Positions 13,251 through 25,940 of a stretch of 64,000 nucleotides of DNA are shown piece after piece. The notes below the pieces were generated by a model. It searched no databases. It was not told where the DNA came from and saw only the letters and a program-made list of their open reading frames with translations. The stretch covers positions 15,589,904 through 15,653,903 of the forward strand of contig OZ038436.1 of NCBI GenBank assembly GCA_964036275.1, written 5' to 3'. The position numbers were made by a program, and so were the translations under genes. This stretch comes from Litoditis marina. Taxonomy: Eukaryota; Nematoda; Chromadorea; Rhabditida; Rhabditidae. How positions within the stretch are numbered: the stretch's first letter is position 1; each line of letters begins with the position of its first letter.

Positions 13251-14170
13251 CTAGTGGGTCGCGCGGCTGACGCCGCGCGCCCCGCTAGCTGGGGGTGCCC
13301 CCCAGACCCCCGCGGCTTTGTCATGTTTGAAATCGTAAAAAAAGTTAAGGCATCAAAGATCATGTTGACAGTTTTCGTCATATGACTCGTCATGTGACTT
13401 GTCATGTGAGTTATGACGTCATCAACTTTGAATGTGAAATTCAACAATGTATATCTCGCGAACCACTGAACGTTTTTCCGTTATTTTTCATATATGAGTA
13501 TGACTTGTTATTGGCTATTCACACTGAAATAATCGTACCTGTTCAACCAGTTTGAAAATTTAGTTTTTTTCAACTTTTCATTCACTCATAACTAATCAAT
13601 AAATCGATATTATTGATTTTTGTCAATTAAAAGTCCTATTTATTTATTGAGCTCTTTATCTTGATGGAGTTTGGTTCAAATATATCAAGCCATTCAATCA
13701 GGACAGACATCATGGAAATGGTTTTTTTCACTAAAATTGTTCATAAAAAATCAATAAATCAATATTTTTCTTAGTTACTGGGACAAAATGGTTCATGAAC
13801 CTAGCCACATCTATGGTAGCAATTTGGACCTCAAACTCGAGAAAAAAGTGTGACCGAACCCAAAATGACAATTTTGTAGCGGATCGATAAATCGATATAT
13901 CGATTTTTCGTTACCATCATCTTTGTTTCCCATCCGAGTTGTGTTCATGTTAGGAAGATCTAAGGTCACAGCCGCATGGCTGGCAAGTTACAGCTACGTG
14001 AAATCTGAGTAGGGTTCATAAAAATGATCACCAAAAATCAATAGATCAAAAGAAAAAATTTTTAGCGACGAAAATTACTTAGAACACTTGAAGGTATGCA
14101 CTGTGTAAGTTATGGACAAATCGAAGCAACTTGAGCGTCACACAGTTTGAGTTAGGTATAGTAGTGGTGA
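13251..14170 (-). mobile_element. Helitron-like unit E10
   Basis: A 920-bp unit. GCGCGGC/GCCGCGC stem with TGAC loop. CATGTGAC repeats are followed by TGACGTCA at 13414-13421. The right end abuts a degenerate terminus (see next unit). Confidence 0.65.
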
Positions 14171-15507
14171 TAGCCGGCCGCGCGGCTGACGCCGCGCGTC
14201 CGCTAGCTGGGGGTGCCCCCCAGACCCCCGCGTCTTTGTCATGTTTGAAATCGTAAAAAAAACTTAAGGCATCAAAGATCATGTTGACAGTTTTCGTCAT
14301 GTGACTTGTCATGTGACCTATGACGTCATCACTTTCGATGGTAAATTTCAACAGTGTATAACTCACGAATGACTGAATATTTTTCCACACTTTTTTTATA
14401 TTCTGATATCAATTGTCAATATCTCATTGCACTATGAAATTCATAGCAACTGAACCATTTTGAGAATGTTCGAAAAATTTAAAAATTAATTTTTCGGAAA
14501 ACGGTCAACGAACCATAATATTTTTATGGGCTCATATTGTTTATTAGTCTATTTTACAGTTTACATAAGAGTATGAAAAAAATCGTTCGAGACGTTTCCT
14601 TAATTTTGCTGGGTATTTTTAATTTTTCATTCACTCATAACTAATCAATAAATCGATATTATCGATTTTTGTCAATTAAAAGTCCTATTCATTTATCGAG
14701 TTTAGTATCTTGCTAAAGTTTCATTCAATTCCAATCAGCCGTTTTTTCAGGACGACAACCATGAAACTGGGTTTTTTACCTAAAAAAGTCAATAAAAAAC
14801 TTTAATCTCAATTTGAACAAAATATCCTCGGTACATTTAGTTGTCGATGTTAGTGGTATCTTATGCTGGATTTAGAACCAAATCCAAACAACTTTTAATT
14901 CCACTCGGCCAAAATCGTGATTTGGTAGCGGATCGATAAATCGATATTATTGATTTTCGTCAATTAAAAGTCCTATTCATTTATCGAGTTAAGTATTTTG
15001 GTAGAGTTTAGTACAAATCTATCGAGCCATTCAATCAGAATATACATCATGACATTGGGTTTTTTCATTAAAAAAGTTCATAAAAAATCAATGAATCAAT
15101 ATAATCGTAGGGGACCATGACGGGTTTGTTACGGACACTTAGTTATATACTGAGTAGGAATTTGAGCCCAATCGAAGGAACTTTTTGGCCAAATCATCAG
15201 AAATGACGATTTTGTAGCGGATCGATAAATCGATATATTGATTTTTTGATGATACCATAATGAAGGGACATCCGAGTTAGATCGTTCCTATCAGTTAGCT
15301 GGCAGTTCATTCAGCCGTTTGCGTACAGTGGCTCGTTGAATTTTGACAAATTTCATGTTTTTGATCATTAAAAATCAATAAATCAATTATGGTAATCGAT
15401 AGTGGGGCTGGTTGCTTAGGACACTTAGTAGCATACATGGTAGTAGTTAGGGACAAATCGAAGCAATTTTTTGGTTATCCAGTTGGAGTTTAGTATAGTA
15501 GTGGTGA
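14171..15507 (-). mobile_element. Helitron-like unit E11, degenerate 3' terminus
   Basis: A 1,337-bp unit whose terminal CTAG has lost its first base (GGTGA|TAGCCGG) and whose outer stem is eroded. TGACGTCA is at 14321-14328. The free 5' end at 15507 abuts TGCGCTTACAG of the 1,820-bp repeat, with A as the 5' flanking base, so this unit sits inside a copy of that repeat. Confidence 0.6.
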
Positions 15508-16612
15508 TGCGCTTACAGTAGTGCAGAGAAAAAACAGAGATTTTCATAAAACCATCGATAAAATGCGTAAAAATCAATATGTCGTAAATCGCCACGATGA
15601 AAAGTCTTAGTTTGTTTAGAAGTATATTTCACTTGAACATGGTAGCCACCGCGTTAGTTTGAAAACTTCACAACCGACTTTTGCGTTTTTGACCCCTCTC
15701 ATAACTAATCAATAAATCAATAATATTGATTTTTCACAATTGAAACTCATATTTATTTCTTGTGTTATACACTTTCTATAAGTTTCATCTGAATTGGTTC
15801 AGTCATTAATGCGTGACGAAACACGGATTTTTTCAAGGGTGACATAAAAACTGTCATAAAAAATCAATAGATCAAAAGATGGAGAAACAAAAAATAAACC
15901 TTTCTTAGAATTGAGAGAGGTATACATGATAGGAGTTTCCGGCGAATCGGAGCCAAAAATACCCCTGCTGAACCTCCTGTCTCCGAAATTTTGCTAAAGT
16001 CAACTTTGTGGTAAATCAATATATCGCTTTTCTGCTAACTTGATTGTGATAAGCAGTAGTTTGTGAGTTATCACTGGAAAACAATAAGGGTGTAGTTCCG
16101 TTATTGCCGAGTTATACTTTCAAACATATTTAGAGGTTCACTTAAACTAAGCTGTTAAAAATCGGAAAATAAGAGACAGAGTCTACCACTGGGTGAAATT
16201 ACTTACTTTAGATTCAGCTATATGTTATTCTAATATGAGGACGAAAATCGAAAAAAAGTGTTGGTATCTGCAGTTTTGTAACATTGCCACCACTTTTTAA
16301 AGTGTGGATAATTCTATTCATTGGTGAGATACAATTCCAAAGAGAATGTTTATAGACAGATACCTGGGAGTACTTGAACCTCACCTGGAATGTAGAAGAT
16401 CTTTACATGATAAGTCGGTGAAATACTGTGTTTAAAAAACCTCAAAAATCATACTTTTGATGCTTAAAAATTCAGTTGTGAATATCTTGAGCTATAAAAA
16501 ATTCTTCATGACTTTTCCAAGGTTATACGGCCTATAGGCTATAAGGTGACCTCTCGGTCAGATATGGGTACATACGTTATGTAGGTAGTTAGAGTTTAGT
16601 ATAGTAATGGTA
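15508..16612 (-). repeat. partial copy of the 1,820-bp repeat
   Basis: This block matches the right 60% of the tandem 1,820-bp units (for example 17970-19074), starting at GCGCTTACAG. It differs at single bases (for example ttcaaac near 16131 where the tandem copies have tccaaac). Confidence 0.8.
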
Positions 16613-16621
16613 ATTAGGGAA

Positions 16622-17254
16622 TCTCCGAAATTTTGCTAAAGTCAACTTTGTGGTAAATCAATATATCGCTTTTCTGCTAACTTGATTGTGATAAGCAGTA
16701 GTTTGTGAGTTATCACTGGAAAACAATAAGGGTGTAGTTCCGTTATTGCCGAGTTATACTTTCAAACATATTTAGAGGTTCACTTAAACTAAGCTGTTAA
16801 AAATCGGAAAATAAGAGACAGAGTCTACCACTGGGTGAAATTACTTACTTTAGATTCAGCTATATGTTATTCTAATATGAGGACGAAAATCGAAAAAAAG
16901 TGTTGGTATCTGCAGTTTTGTAACATTGCCACCACTTTTTAAAGTGTGGATAATTCTATTCATTGGTGAGATACAATTCCAAAGAGAATGTTTATAGACA
17001 GATACCTGGGAGTACTTGAACCTCACCTGGAATGTAGAAGATCTTTACATGATAAGTCGGTGAAATACTGTGTTTAAAAAACCTCAAAAATCATACTTTT
17101 GATGCTTAAAAATTCAGTTGTGAATATCTTGAGCTATAAAAAATTCTTCATGACTTTTCCAAGGTTATACGGCCTATAGGCTATAAGGTGACCTCTCGGT
17201 CAGATATGGGTACATACGTTATGTAGGTAGTTAGAGTTTAGTATAGTAATGGTA
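16622..17254 (-). repeat. 633-bp direct duplication of 15980-16612
   Basis: Starts TCTCCGAAATTTTGC and repeats the preceding block at an offset of 642 bp, ending at the same GTATAGTAATGGTA. A nine-base junction (attagggaa) separates the two. Confidence 0.85.
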
Positions 17255-19074
17255 ATAATTTCACGTTAAAAAACCACTTTCCCATGAAGCAATTGGTCCC
17301 ATTTTTTACCTCAGATTGTAGCCTACCAATCGAAAGAATGTGACCAAATTTGGTAGTCAGTGCTCTGTTTTGCATCAAGTTATGCCTTACTTTCGAAAAT
17401 TGATGACGTCATCAACTATATAAAAAAAATCAAAAAAAATTTCGTCTCTTCATAATTCGCAGTTACATAGAATCAAGCTTTGTGAGTTGAGGAAAAATAA
17501 AATTGAACAATATAATTGTCAAATTCTCGAGTTAATGTCAAATTAGGCTTGAAATTTTTTGTAAAAAATGAAATATCATAAGTAATCAATAAATCGATAT
17601 TATCGGTTTTTGCTTATTGAAAGTCCTATTCATTTATCAGATATGATGTGTTGCTGAAGTTTGATCCAGTTCCATCGTGCTGTTTTGTCAGTACATCATG
17701 CTGAAAGATGGTTTTTTTACATAAAATAATTAATAAAACGCTTGAAACTCAATCAAAACATTATTCCTCCGGGAATGTGACGGAGTAGTCATTAACATGT
17801 GAAATATGAGAATTTGGAAGCAATTGGTCCAGTTTTAATTTTCACTTTTTCGTTTGGGCACCTCTCTAACTAATCGATAATGTAGTTTATTAATTTTTCG
17901 TTTACATCATATGAAAGACAGTAATGAGTTGTGCTATTTACACACTTTTTACACCACTACGTTGACGTATGCGCTTACAGTAGTGCAGAGAAAAAACAGA
18001 GATTTTCATAAAACCATCGATAAAATGCGTAAAAATCAATATGTCGTAAATCGCCACGATGAAAAGTCTTAGTTTGTTTAGAAGTATATTTCACTTGAAC
18101 ATGGTAGCCACCGCGTTAGTTTGAAAACTTCACAACCGACTTTTGCGTTTTTGACCCCTCTCATAACTAATCAATAAATCAATAATATTGATTTTTCACA
18201 ATTGAAACTCATATTTATTTCTTGTGTTATACACTTTCTATAAGTTTCATCTGAATTGGTTCAGTCATTAATGCGTGACGAAACACGGATTTTTTCAAGG
18301 GTGACATAAAAACTGTCATAAAAAATCAATAGATCAAAAGATGGAGAAACAAAAAATAAACCTTTCTTAGAATTGAGAGAGGTATACATGATAGGAGTTT
18401 CCGGCGAATCGGAGCCAAAAATACCCCTGCTGAACCTCCTGTCTCCGAAATTTTGCTAAAGTCAACTTTGTGGTAAATCAATATATCGCTTTTCTGCTAA
18501 CTTGATTGTGATAAGCAGTAGTTTGTGAGTTATCACTGGAAAACAATAAGGGTGTAGTTCCGTTATTGCCGAGTTATACTTCCAAACATATTTAGAGGTT
18601 CACTTAAACTAAGCTGTTAAAAATCGGAAAATAAGAGACAGAGTCTACCACTGGGTGAAATTACTTACTTTAGATTCAGCTATATGTTATTCTAATATGA
18701 GGACGAAAATCGAAAAAAAGTGTTGGTATCTGCAGTTTTGTAACATTGCCACCACTTTTTAAAGTGTGGATAATTCTATTCATTGGTGAGATACAATTCC
18801 AAAGAGAATGTTTATAGACAGATACCTGGGAGTACTTGAACCTCACCTGGAATGTAGAAGATCTTTACATGATAAGTCGGTGAAATACTGTGTTTAAAAA
18901 ACCTCAAAAATCATACTTTTGATGCTTAAAAATTCAGTTGTGAATATCTTGAGCTATAAAAAATTCTTCATGACTTTTCCAAGGTTATACGGCCTATAGG
19001 CTATAAGGTGACCTCTCGGTCAGATATGGGTACATACGTTATGTAGGTAGTTAGAGTTTAGTATAGTAATGGTA
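17255..19074 (-). repeat. 1,820-bp tandem repeat, copy 1
   Basis: Begins ATAATTTCACGTTAAAAAAC and ends TAGTATAGTAATGGTA. It lacks the GC-rich block. In its place the minus-strand 3' end is an AAAACCACTTTCCC-type sequence shared with unit 29453-30953. TGATGACGTCATCA is at 17401-17414. Copies 1-3 look essentially identical by eye. Confidence 0.9.
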
Positions 19075-20894
19075 ATAATTTCACGTTAAAAAACCACTTT
19101 CCCATGAAGCAATTGGTCCCATTTTTTACCTCAGATTGTAGCCTACCAATCGAAAGAATGTGACCAAATTTGGTAGTCAGTGCTCTGTTTTGCATCAAGT
19201 TATGCCTTACTTTCGAAAATTGATGACGTCATCAACTATATAAAAAAAATCAAAAAAAATTTCGTCTCTTCATAATTCGCAGTTACATAGAATCAAGCTT
19301 TGTGAGTTGAGGAAAAATAAAATTGAACAATATAATTGTCAAATTCTCGAGTTAATGTCAAATTAGGCTTGAAATTTTTTGTAAAAAATGAAATATCATA
19401 AGTAATCAATAAATCGATATTATCGGTTTTTGCTTATTGAAAGTCCTATTCATTTATCAGATATGATGTGTTGCTGAAGTTTGATCCAGTTCCATCGTGC
19501 TGTTTTGTCAGTACATCATGCTGAAAGATGGTTTTTTTACATAAAATAATTAATAAAACGCTTGAAACTCAATCAAAACATTATTCCTCCGGGAATGTGA
19601 CGGAGTAGTCATTAACATGTGAAATATGAGAATTTGGAAGCAATTGGTCCAGTTTTAATTTTCACTTTTTCGTTTGGGCACCTCTCTAACTAATCGATAA
19701 TGTAGTTTATTAATTTTTCGTTTACATCATATGAAAGACAGTAATGAGTTGTGCTATTTACACACTTTTTACACCACTACGTTGACGTATGCGCTTACAG
19801 TAGTGCAGAGAAAAAACAGAGATTTTCATAAAACCATCGATAAAATGCGTAAAAATCAATATGTCGTAAATCGCCACGATGAAAAGTCTTAGTTTGTTTA
19901 GAAGTATATTTCACTTGAACATGGTAGCCACCGCGTTAGTTTGAAAACTTCACAACCGACTTTTGCGTTTTTGACCCCTCTCATAACTAATCAATAAATC
20001 AATAATATTGATTTTTCACAATTGAAACTCATATTTATTTCTTGTGTTATACACTTTCTATAAGTTTCATCTGAATTGGTTCAGTCATTAATGCGTGACG
20101 AAACACGGATTTTTTCAAGGGTGACATAAAAACTGTCATAAAAAATCAATAGATCAAAAGATGGAGAAACAAAAAATAAACCTTTCTTAGAATTGAGAGA
20201 GGTATACATGATAGGAGTTTCCGGCGAATCGGAGCCAAAAATACCCCTGCTGAACCTCCTGTCTCCGAAATTTTGCTAAAGTCAACTTTGTGGTAAATCA
20301 ATATATCGCTTTTCTGCTAACTTGATTGTGATAAGCAGTAGTTTGTGAGTTATCACTGGAAAACAATAAGGGTGTAGTTCCGTTATTGCCGAGTTATACT
20401 TCCAAACATATTTAGAGGTTCACTTAAACTAAGCTGTTAAAAATCGGAAAATAAGAGACAGAGTCTACCACTGGGTGAAATTACTTACTTTAGATTCAGC
20501 TATATGTTATTCTAATATGAGGACGAAAATCGAAAAAAAGTGTTGGTATCTGCAGTTTTGTAACATTGCCACCACTTTTTAAAGTGTGGATAATTCTATT
20601 CATTGGTGAGATACAATTCCAAAGAGAATGTTTATAGACAGATACCTGGGAGTACTTGAACCTCACCTGGAATGTAGAAGATCTTTACATGATAAGTCGG
20701 TGAAATACTGTGTTTAAAAAACCTCAAAAATCATACTTTTGATGCTTAAAAATTCAGTTGTGAATATCTTGAGCTATAAAAAATTCTTCATGACTTTTCC
20801 AAGGTTATACGGCCTATAGGCTATAAGGTGACCTCTCGGTCAGATATGGGTACATACGTTATGTAGGTAGTTAGAGTTTAGTATAGTAATGGTA
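19075..20894 (-). repeat. 1,820-bp tandem repeat, copy 2
   Basis: Exact 1,820-bp spacing from copy 1 (landmark TCACGTTAAA at 17261, 19081 and 20901). TGACGTCA is at 19224-19231. Confidence 0.9.
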
Positions 20895-22710
20895 ATAATT
20901 TCACGTTAAAAAACCACTTTCCCATGAAGCAATTGGTCCCATTTTTTACCTCAGATTGTAGCCTACCAATCGAAAGAATGTGACCAAATTTGGTAGTCAG
21001 TGCTCTGTTTTGCATCAAGTTATGCCTTACTTTCGAAAATTGATGACGTCATCAACTATATAAAAAAAATCAAAAAAAATTTCGTCTCTTCATAATTCGC
21101 AGTTACATAGAATCAAGCTTTGTGAGTTGAGGAAAAATAAAATTGAACAATATAATTGTCAAATTCTCGAGTTAATGTCAAATTAGGCTTGAAATTTTTT
21201 GTAAAAAATGAAATATCATAAGTAATCAATAAATCGATATTATCGGTTTTTGCTTATTGAAAGTCCTATTCATTTATCAGATATGATGTGTTGCTGAAGT
21301 TTGATCCAGTTCCATCGTGCTGTTTTGTCAGTACATCATGCTGAAAGATGGTTTTTTTACATAAAATAATTAATAAAACGCTTGAAACTCAATCAAAACA
21401 TTATTCCTCCGGGAATGTGACGGAGTAGTCATTAACATGTGAAATATGAGAATTTGGAAGCAATTGGTCCAGTTTTAATTTTCACTTTTTCGTTTGGGCA
21501 CCTCTCTAACTAATCGATAATGTAGTTTATTAATTTTTCGTTTACATCATATGAAAGACAGTAATGAGTTGTGCTATTTACACACTTTTTACACCACTAC
21601 GTTGACGTATGCGCTTACAGTAGTGCAGAGAAAAAACAGAGATTTTCATAAAACCATCGATAAAATGCGTAAAAATCAATATGTCGTAAATCGCCACGAT
21701 GAAAAGTCTTAGTTTGTTTAGAAGTATATTTCACTTGAACATGGTAGCCACCGCGTTAGTTTGAAAACTTCACAACCGACTTTTGCGTTTTTGACCCCTC
21801 TCATAACTAATCAATAAATCAATAATATTGATTTTTCACAATTGAAACTCATATTTATTTCTTGTGTTATACACTTTCTATAAGTTTCATCTGAATTGGT
21901 TCAGTCATTAATGCGTGACGAAACACGGATTTTTTCAAGGGTGACATAAAAACTGTCATAAAAAATCAATAGATCAAAAGATGGAGAAACAAAAAATAAA
22001 CCTTTCTTAGAATTGAGAGAGGTATACATGATAGGAGTTTCCGGCGAATCGGAGCCAAAAATACCCCTGCTGAACCTCCTGTCTCCGAAATTTTGCTAAA
22101 GTCAACTTTGTGGTAAATCAATATATCGCTTTTCTGCTAACTTGATTGTGATAAGCAGTAGTTTGTGAGTTATCACTGGAAAACAATAAGGGTGTAGTTC
22201 CGTTATTGCCGAGTTATACTTCCAAACATATTTAGAGGTTCACTTAAACTAAGCTGTTAAAAATCGGAAAATAAGAGACAGAGTCTACCACTGGGTGAAA
22301 TTACTTACTTTAGATTCAGCTATATGTTATTCTAATATGAGGACGAAAATCGAAAAAAAGTGTTGGTATCTGCAGTTTTGTAACATTGCCACCACTTTTT
22401 AAAGTGTGGATAATTCTATTCATTGGTGAGATACAATTCCAAAGAGAATGTTTATAGACAGATACCTGGGAGTACTTGAACCTCACCTGGAATGTAGAAG
22501 ATCTTTACATGATAAGTCGGTGAAATACTGTGTTTAAAAAACCTCAAAAATCATACTTTTGATGCTTAAAAATTCAGTTGTGAATATCTTGAGCTATAAA
22601 AAATTCTTCATGACTTTTCCAAGGTTATACGGCCTATAGGCTATAAGGTGACCTCTCGGTCAGATATGGGTACATACGTTATGTAGGTAGTTAGAGTTTA
22701 GTATAGTAAT
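20895..22710 (-). repeat. 1,820-bp tandem repeat, copy 3
   Basis: As copies 1 and 2, but the last four bases (GGTA) are missing where it meets the inverted GC hairpin at 22711. TGACGTCA is at 21044-21051. Confidence 0.9.
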
Positions 22711-23250
22711 AGCCGCGGGACCCACTAGCTGGGGGTGCCCCCCAGACCCCCGCGGCTTTGTCATGTTCAAACTTGTTATGGTCGTAACATTTCTACAGTT
22801 ACTTTGATGTCTTTGAAAGTTGTACATGTTGAGATTTTTCAGTTTTATAGTTTTAGTCATATCTAATCAATAAATCGATATCATCGATTTTGTCCAATTA
22901 TAAACTTTGTTCATTATTCACATGACGTTCAACTATTAAGGTTTCATTATCACAGCTCTAACGGTCTTTTCAGTACAGGTACCATGAATTTGGGTTTTTA
23001 TCATAAAATTGATCATAAAATACGTTAACCGTGAATAAAATTTATGAAACTCGGCAGTCTTGGTTCACAGTCTGTAACATATTAACTGACCGAGTTTGAG
23101 ACGAATTGAACTATTTTGAAATTCCATCCTGTCATTTTGACGATTTCATAACTAATCGATAAATCGATATTATCGATTTTTGCATGTATAAGTTTTGTTA
23201 GCTACAAAAGTTATGTAAATTCTGTAAGCCGATTGACTCCAAAGTACTTA
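22711..23250 (-). mobile_element. unit fragment with inverted terminal hairpin arm
   Basis: The GC block reads AGCCGCGGGACCCACTAG and then CTGGGGGTGCCCCCCAG. The first part is the reverse complement of the usual CTAGTGGGTCCCGCGGCT, so the outer hairpin is flipped relative to the inner one. The body (22780-23250) resembles other units and is interrupted at 23250 by the next element. Confidence 0.55.
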
Positions 23251-24604
23251 TCCGCGGCTGACGCCGCGGGCCCCGCCATCAGCCGCGGGCCCCGCTAGCT
23301 GGGGGTGCCCCCCAGACCCCCGCGGCTTCGTCATGTCTGAAATTGTTATGGTCGTAACATTTCTACAGTTACTTTAACGTTTTAAAGTATGCATAAGTTG
23401 AGATATTTCAGTTTTACAAATCTCCATAACTAATCAATAAATCGATATTATCGATTTTTGGTAATTAAAAGTCCTATTCATTTATCAAATATGATCTACT
23501 GCTGAAGTTTGACCCAAATCCATCGAGCCGTTTTGTCAGTACATCATCCTCGAAAATAGGTTTTTTACATAAAATAATCAATAAAATGCTTGAACTTGAA
23601 TCAAAACATTATTCCTTCAGGCATGTAACGGAGTAATTGTTATCATGTAAAATATGAAAATTTGGGAGCAATTGGTGCAGTTTGAATTTTCACTTTTCCG
23701 TTTGGGCACCTCTCTAACTAATCGATAATGCAATTTATTGATTTTTTGTTTACATCAAATAGGAGACAATAATGAGTTGTGCTACTTACACAACTTCTAC
23801 TGCACTACGTTAACGTATGCGCTTACAGTAGTGCAGAGAAAAAATGGAGATTTTCATAAAACAATCAATAAAATGCGTAAAAATCAATATATCAGAAATC
23901 GCTACATTGGAAAGTCTTATTTTGTTTAGTAATATATTTCACTCGAATATGGTAGCAACCGCGTTAGTTTGAAAATTTCACAACTGACTTTTGCGTTTTT
24001 GACACGTCTCACAACTAATCAATAAATCAATATTATCGATTTTTTACAATTAAAACTCATATTTATTTTTTGTGTTATGTACCTCCTATAAGTTTCATCT
24101 GAATTGGTTTAGTCATTCTTGCGTGACGAAACACAGATTTTTTCAAGGGTAACATAAAAACTGTCATAAAAAATCAATAGATCAAAAGATCGGAAAACAA
24201 AAAATAAACTTTTCTTAGAATTGAAAGAGGTATACATGGTAACAGTTTCAGAGAAATCGGAGACCAAAATACCCCTACTGAACCCCCTGTCTCCGAAATT
24301 TTGCTAAAGTCAACTTCGCGGTAGATCAAGTTATCGATTTTTTGTGTTCATCAACTTTGTTTCCCATCCGAGTAGTATTCATGTTAGAAAGCTCTTAGGT
24401 CACGGCCGCATGGCTGTCAAGTTACAGCTACGTGAAATCTGAGTAGGGTCCATAAAAATGATCACCAAAAATCGATAGATCAAAAGAAAAATTTTTTAGC
24501 GACGAAATTTACTTAGAAGACTTGAAGGTATGCACTCTGTAAGTTGTGGACCAATCGAAGCAACTTTAGCGTCACGTAGTTTGAGTTAGGTATAGTAGTG
24601 GTGA
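23251..24604 (-). mobile_element. Helitron-like unit E13, doubled outer hairpin, nested
   Basis: The GC block starts at TCCGCGGCTGACGCCGCGG and is followed by an extra CATCAGCCGCGGG segment before CCCCGCTAGC, so the outer hairpin is partly duplicated. The terminal CTAGTGGG is missing. It interrupts host-unit sequence GACTCCAAAGTACTTA, which is intact in another unit near 28350. Confidence 0.55.
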
Positions 24605-25940
24605 CTAGTGGGTCGCGCGGCTCCCGCCGCGCGCCCCGCTAGCTGGGGGTGCCCCCCAGACCCCCCTCGTTTTGTCATGTTTGAAAATGTTATGGTCATA
24701 ACATTTCTATAGTTACTGAAATGTTTTTTAAGTATACATATATTGAGATTTTTTCAGTTTTACAAATTTCCATAACTAATCAATAAATCGATACTATCGA
24801 ATTTCGTTAATTGAAAGTCCTATTCATTTATCAAATATGATCTACTGCTGAAGTTTGATCCAAATCCATCGAGCCGTTTTGTCAGTACATCATCCTCGAA
24901 AATAGGTTTTTTACATAAAATAATCAATAAAATGCTTGAACTTGAATCAAAACAATATTCCTTTTGGTATGTGACGAAGTAGTTGTTAACACGTAAAATA
25001 TGAGAATTTGGGAGCAATTGGTCCAGTTTGAATTTTCACTTTTCCGTTTGGGCACTTCTCTAACTAATCGATAATGCAGTTTATTGATTTTTTGTTTTTA
25101 TCATATGGAAGACAATGATGAGTTGTTCTACCTACATAACTTTCACAGCACTACGTTAACGTATGCGCTTACAGTAGTGCAGAGAAAAAACGGAAATTTT
25201 TATAAAACAATCGATGAAATGCGTAAAAATCGATATATCAAAAATCGCCTCCACGGAAATTATTATTTTATTTAGAAGTATAATACCCTCGATTATGGTA
25301 GCAATTGGGCAAGTTTGAAAATGTCACAACCAACTTTCACGTTTTTGACACCTCTCATAACTAATCAATAAATCGATATTATCGATTTTCTCCAATTGAA
25401 ACTCATATTCATTTCTTGTATTATGCATACTCTACAAGTTTCATCATGATTGGTTCAGTCATTCATGAATGACGAATAACGAAAAATCCGGGGTTTTACA
25501 TAAAAACGTTCATAAAAAATGTAAATCGAAAAAGAAAAAATTATATATCTCGCAGATTGATTAAATTGTTTAGTAGAGTCAAACATATGAATCCCAGCCA
25601 AATCGAATAAGTTTGAGGTTGGACACGCCCCTTTTTGAGTTTTCATAACTAATCAATAAATCGATATATCGATTTTCTGATATTGTCAAAATATTTGGCC
25701 ATGAAAGTTACATGGATGCTGTAGGCAGTCAAGCCTGAAGACCATTCGCTACTTGGTTACACGAAGAGAAAGTTTTGACAAAGTTGATAAAATAAGTTCT
25801 AAAAAAATTGTAAGGCCCTAACTCAAAAATCGTACGGGGGCGCTCGCATTTATTTTCTATAAGGTATGCACTGTTAAAGTTAGGGATCAATCGGATCAAC
25901 TTTATCGTCACCACTAGCATCTGTTATATAGGTAGGGTGA
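24605..25940 (-). mobile_element. Helitron-like unit E14
   Basis: A 1,336-bp unit. GC block at 24605-24668 with GCGCGGC stem and TCCC loop. Its right 540 bp (25401-25940) is duplicated at 27279-27818. Confidence 0.7.
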
